Source: Candidatus Cloacimonadota bacterium
GTDB taxonomy: Bacteria > Cloacimonadota > Cloacimonadia > Cloacimonadales > TCS61
Length of the DNA: 51,854 nt
Assembly: GCA_018400535.1 (NCBI GenBank)
Contig: JAGYMQ010000089.1
Coordinates: 1 to 51,854 of the forward strand
Reading direction: 5' to 3'
Shown piece by piece: positions 49,101 to 51,854 of the stretch. The stretch's first letter is position 1; each line of letters starts with the position of its first letter. The notes under the pieces are model-generated. The model saw nothing but the letters and a program-made list of their open reading frames with translations. It searched no databases and was not told the origin of the DNA. The position numbers were made by a program, and so were the translations under genes.

Positions 49101-49320
49101 AGGTGAAGTGAGATTTCGCATCCAAAATGCCAGTTCAAAAATCAAATTGAAGATATTTGACATTGCGGGTAATTTATTGCAAACGATTGAATTAGAAAAG
49201 GAATATTCCAATGAGCAAGATCATCGTTTAAATACCAGAAATTTTGCCAGTGGTGTCTATTTCGCAATTGTCGAAAGTGGAAATAAAAAAGAAAAAATCA
49301 AATTTTCTGTGATACAGTGA
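46135..49320 (+). CDS. Secreted M6-like metalloprotease with C-terminal sorting domain
   Basis: VINSVLVHEFGHSLGFVDLYNTYNFSPEVGYYDIMDSGG (HExxHxxGxxD). C-terminus FHAFAYPNPSKTGEVRFRIQNAS...ASGVYFAIVESGNKKEKIKFSVIQ. Confidence 0.9.
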   Translation: MKKTVLSFLIAAGIFLPNYLWGTKLAVQKRTTKHHKVSQKIHPAEEYFYQNGFTKSQFRSSNKVLILLLEFVADSVSLSTGNGKFIQDPADYPITLGRPPHDHQYFEQIAEALYHYYDAVSYGSLQLDIDVFPYSERGDFQAYQLPKKMGYYNPGMDDYDLMIERFEEYFQDAFAEADKDEDIDFSQYAHFMFIHAGSDWQHDILGDSPHDIPSFFIQVGDGKEAIVDGNVVIDHACNVPETITQDIDIDDTGIYTEIYNYGVINSVLVHEFGHSLGFVDLYNTYNFSPEVGYYDIMDSGGSGILSFAYDEDNDGNYDTYYNIEGSFPAFPSVWSRLIPFEDYYRQAGILKDIDELQFGKEITLLPAENKLDSRTLTDSSTYFVKIPLNEKEYVLLENRQVDPDGDGGTYIWTSPDTTVILHPTYPPDNPDCSNNYEYDFLLPGWVDDEYNSYGGGILAWHIDEEIMFSNDNFANNSINIYHSNRAVQIIEADNIQDIGNASSMFWKGTAYEPYYKFMPKIDEDGFFTGWDDDYILNNNGEMEFIGTYHNNELSAHSSPVLATKAGDPSIFSIYDISSCPIELNHERSMSLKFGLNIFDNSEIIAEFDSIKTIGKFGISYTFQTIPVQSDSAITFFSKMENSWQNYFGVSQAFAFAPDQPVVSFDQDQDGNDEYYFSQNDKLWQITPESISEEMELDAPLSDTPLFLPEFEKLILATSEYLAINSERFDSIKNAKLAFDGFHVIASTRESIFLIDPQVPNEFDRVTIPEFSSSYYPVCYKDIDPVHNAVFIQNEQGDIFKIQAGKADKIFSLYPYTTSLPSQLAISRFGGTDQVYLVFGAGDRVFVITLNGSLKSGFPAYLENRQIREKAFSKILYLNETYVALLPENNGGYIALDENAEYRIEYSFYWQQAGLLDQFCWDENENSLDYIFADSEMNLYAGQLNNIFSDPIEWSGYRHNYFACYEGNISEQIGQLDLFHAFAYPNPSKTGEVRFRIQNASSKIKLKIFDIAGNLLQTIELEKEYSNEQDHRLNTRNFASGVYFAIVESGNKKEKIKFSVIQ

Positions 49321-49331
49321 GGAGGATGAAA

Positions 49332-50153
49332 ATGAAAAAAATAATTGTGATGGTAATATCATTTATCGTTTTTAGCAGTCTTTGGGGACAAGAGATCACA
49401 AATGATATTATCGAGATCAGACACAAAAAAAAATCGGTGGCTAAAGCAATGATCATGTCTTCGCTTTTTCCCGGAGCGGGCCAATTTTATGCTAATAAAA
49501 AAAGTATTACAACCTACATTTCTCCGATCATCGAAATCGGCTTGATCTACGGTTATATCCATTATACAAAGGAAGGTGACAATATCACAGATGATTATGA
49601 AGATTTTGCTGACGAGCATTATGATCGACAAAATCAATATGATGCTGAGATCGATTTTATGAATCAAGACTTTTCTATAAATTATCAAAATTATTTTCGT
49701 CTTGATGAAGATAACACCCAACATTTTTATGAAGATATCGGCAAATATCCTAAATATGTTTTTGGCTGGAATGATTGGTTTGCGATTTATGGAGCAAATG
49801 GTTTTAATTGGATCGGTGACATGACCTGGAGTGGAAACATGCCAACTGACTCAACTGCTGCAGATTATTTGGACAATCGAGAAACCTATGATAGTGCAAA
49901 CGGAAAATATTCATCATTACGCGCCGAATACATTGATATGCGAATGGCAGCGGAAGAAGAATATGATAAAGCCGAACTTTTTTCCTTTGGTCTTGTTCTC
50001 AACCACATCGTAGCTGCGATCGATGCTGTTCGTTTAACCAGAAGCTACAATCTGGAATCGCTTTCAGCTTCCAACAATATTGAAGTGAAATTTTCACCAG
50101 TTCTCGTCAATAATCAAATATCACCTGGAATTTTTATCACAAAAAGGTTTTGA
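49332..50153 (+). CDS. DUF5683-like envelope protein, paralog 1
   Basis: Signal peptide MKKIIVMVISFIVFSSLWGQ; AMIMSSLFPGAGQFYANKKSITTYISPIIEIG; NHIVAAIDAVR. ATG at 49332 with ggagg. Confidence 0.65.
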   Translation: MKKIIVMVISFIVFSSLWGQEITNDIIEIRHKKKSVAKAMIMSSLFPGAGQFYANKKSITTYISPIIEIGLIYGYIHYTKEGDNITDDYEDFADEHYDRQNQYDAEIDFMNQDFSINYQNYFRLDEDNTQHFYEDIGKYPKYVFGWNDWFAIYGANGFNWIGDMTWSGNMPTDSTAADYLDNRETYDSANGKYSSLRAEYIDMRMAAEEEYDKAELFSFGLVLNHIVAAIDAVRLTRSYNLESLSASNNIEVKFSPVLVNNQISPGIFITKRF

Positions 50154-50156
50154 TCG

Positions 50157-50828
50157 ATGAAAAAAATTTGTCTGGTCTTTTTGCTGTTAAGCGTTTCATT
50201 TCAGCTTGTTTCGAAAGATATTTCGACCAAGAAAGCACTGCTCTTTTCTGCGCTTCTTCCGGGTGGAGGTGAATTATATTTACAGGAATATAATAAAGCT
50301 GCTGTTTTTTTAAGTGTTGAATTTGCCACTATTCTCACTTATTTCAGGATGAAACAAGAAACTGATTGGGCGATCGCTTCCTACAAACAATTTGCCTTTG
50401 CAGAAACGAATGTTCCCAAAGATCGTGATGATAGTTATTATCAGCTGATTCAGAATTATTCCAGCAGTAGTTCATACAATGCTTCGATTTTGCGAGATGC
50501 GCGAAATTATTATCTGATCTATCAAAATGATCCAGAAGGTTATCAAGAATATTTGGATCAATATCTCGTGCCGGATGAATATGCGTGGGATTGGGAAGAT
50601 TCCAAAACTTGGGATAAATACCGCAAATTGCGCCGCGAAAAACAAGATTGGGAAATCTACACAAAGTTCACTTTCGCTGCTGCCATTCTAAATCGGATCA
50701 TCAGCGTGATCGATTCTGCTATTTCTGCGCGAGATCAAAAAAGAGAACAAAGTAAATTATCAAATTTACATATTCTTCCTGATTTGCAAAAGGGAGGACT
50801 GGAGATACATTATGAAATTAAATTCTAA
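50157..50828 (+). CDS. DUF5683-like envelope protein, paralog 2
   Basis: Signal peptide; KKALLFSALLPGGGELYLQEYNKAAVFLSVEFATIL; AAAILNRIISVIDSAISARDQ. Confidence 0.65.
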   Translation: MKKICLVFLLLSVSFQLVSKDISTKKALLFSALLPGGGELYLQEYNKAAVFLSVEFATILTYFRMKQETDWAIASYKQFAFAETNVPKDRDDSYYQLIQNYSSSSSYNASILRDARNYYLIYQNDPEGYQEYLDQYLVPDEYAWDWEDSKTWDKYRKLRREKQDWEIYTKFTFAAAILNRIISVIDSAISARDQKREQSKLSNLHILPDLQKGGLEIHYEIKF

Positions 50829-51444
50829 AATAATATTATTTGTTATCATACTGACTTTTTCTTCCAATCTTTTTGCCTTTGAATTGCACCCTTTTTTCAA
50901 ATCTGTGATTCTGCCTGGCTGGGGAGAATTGTCACAAAAAAACAATAGCGGTTATTTCTTTCTCTCGGCAGAATTGATCTCCTGGAGCACATATTTCTAT
51001 TTTCTGGAAGAAGCAGACTTGAATGAAAAAGCTGCTTACAATCTGGCGGTGCGTTATGCTGGAATTCCTATCGAAAGCGATTATCCTGAAGATTATTTCT
51101 ATAATTTGAAGCGTTATGACAATTCCAATCTGGAAGAAAACAATTATTTGTTACAAAAAGCTCAAGAAGAATACCCCGATGATATAAACGCACAAACTGC
51201 TTTTATCGATAAATATAGCTGGGATTGGGAAATAGACAAAAAGCGCTTTGAATATGGAGATCATCGCACGAATATTATTTCTTATGAAGACTATGCGCGA
51301 ACTGTCACCGCTGCTTTCATCTTGAACCGAATGATCAGCGGATTGAATGCTTTGCGCATCAATCGAAAGCTGAAAAGACTTTCTGCAAATATGCAATTGA
51401 ATTCTGATCTTCAGCCATTACTATTTCTGAAATATAGTTTTTGA
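50812..51444 (+). CDS. DUF5683-like envelope protein, paralog 3
   Basis: Signal peptide; FFKSVILPGWGELSQKNNSGYFFLSAELISWSTYF; TAAFILNRMISGLNALRINRK. Overlaps paralog 2 by 17 nt. Confidence 0.65.
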   Translation: MKLNSKIILFVIILTFSSNLFAFELHPFFKSVILPGWGELSQKNNSGYFFLSAELISWSTYFYFLEEADLNEKAAYNLAVRYAGIPIESDYPEDYFYNLKRYDNSNLEENNYLLQKAQEEYPDDINAQTAFIDKYSWDWEIDKKRFEYGDHRTNIISYEDYARTVTAAFILNRMISGLNALRINRKLKRLSANMQLNSDLQPLLFLKYSF

Positions 51445-51479
51445 TCTGAATAGTTTTTTACAGTAAACACGAGGAATTT

Positions 51480-51854
51480 ATGACAGTTGTTTTGACAGGG
51501 AATGATCTTACTCTGGAAGATATTGAAAAAATAGCATTAGAAAATGCTCAAGTCAAATTACACAAAAATGCCATCAAAAATGTGATGAACTGCCGAAAAT
51601 ATGTCGAAAAGATCATTGCGGAAGATAAAGTCGTTTATGGTTTGACAACGGGTTTTGGTAAATTCAGCAAAATACGGATAACAAAAGATAAAATCGAAAA
51701 ATTGCAGAATAATCTGATCTTGAGTCATTCGACCGGGGTCGGCCCACTTTTATCACGCGCGGAGACAAGAGCTACAATGCTTTTGCGGATAAACGTTTTG
51801 GCAAAAGGCCATTCAGGAATTAGATTGGAAGTTCTACAATCCTTGATCAAAATG
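51480..51854 (+). CDS. hutH: Histidine ammonia-lyase, 3'-truncated by the window edge
   Basis: MTVVLTGNDLTLEDIEKIALENAQVKL...VVYGLTTGFGKFSKIRI...QNNLILSHSTGVGPLLSRAETRATMLLRINVLAKGHSGIR. ATG at 51480 after gagg; absent from the ORF track because it runs off the end. Confidence 0.92.
   Translation, partial: MTVVLTGNDLTLEDIEKIALENAQVKLHKNAIKNVMNCRKYVEKIIAEDKVVYGLTTGFGKFSKIRITKDKIEKLQNNLILSHSTGVGPLLSRAETRATMLLRINVLAKGHSGIRLEVLQSLIKM

Noticed and set aside
48731-49138. 135-aa minus-strand ORF within the M6 protease
   Set aside because: His/Gln-rich antisense translation of a conserved C-terminus.
1-51854. CRISPR arrays, IS elements, rRNA genes
   Set aside because: No regularly spaced direct repeats, no transposase-like ORF and no rRNA-like sequence seen.

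Overview
The window looks chromosomal, AT-rich and from a Gram-negative bacterium. Cargo with NYPNPFNPxT C-terminal sorting domains, a PorV-like protein and KDO/Lpt genes suggest a Cloacimonadota/FCB-type organism; that assignment is inference. Layout: (1) ugd (5'-truncated) and a UDP-sugar epimerase flank a ~6 kb accessory block. The block holds a decayed remnant, a translationally coupled cassette (PDZ-caspase lipoprotein, DUF4384-like protein, NlpC/P60-like hydrolase) and a broken AAA/DUF4143-type ATPase. (2) ssb, kdsA-kdsC-lptC-lptA-like and an RRM protein follow. (3) On the minus strand are htpG, a fragmented formylglycine-generating-enzyme-like pseudogene, and a near-complete type IV pilus cluster (pilD, C, B, Ig-like lipoprotein, Q, P-like, O, N, M, PilX-like, two minor pilins, T, A). 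A small membrane protein and a 2x[4Fe-4S] ferredoxin lie on the plus strand within this stretch. (4) A secretome follows: a large adhesin-like protein, an M14 carboxypeptidase, a gingipain-like C25 protease, a PorV-like protein and an M6 metalloprotease. (5) tRNA-Lys, tRNA-Glu, tRNA-Leu and selB are interleaved. (6) Three tandem paralogous small envelope proteins and a 3'-truncated hutH end the window. The best candidate for an undescribed system is the exported caspase / DUF4384 / NlpC-P60 cassette at about 1858-5784. All calls are from reading the sequence and ORF translations; no database search was run.
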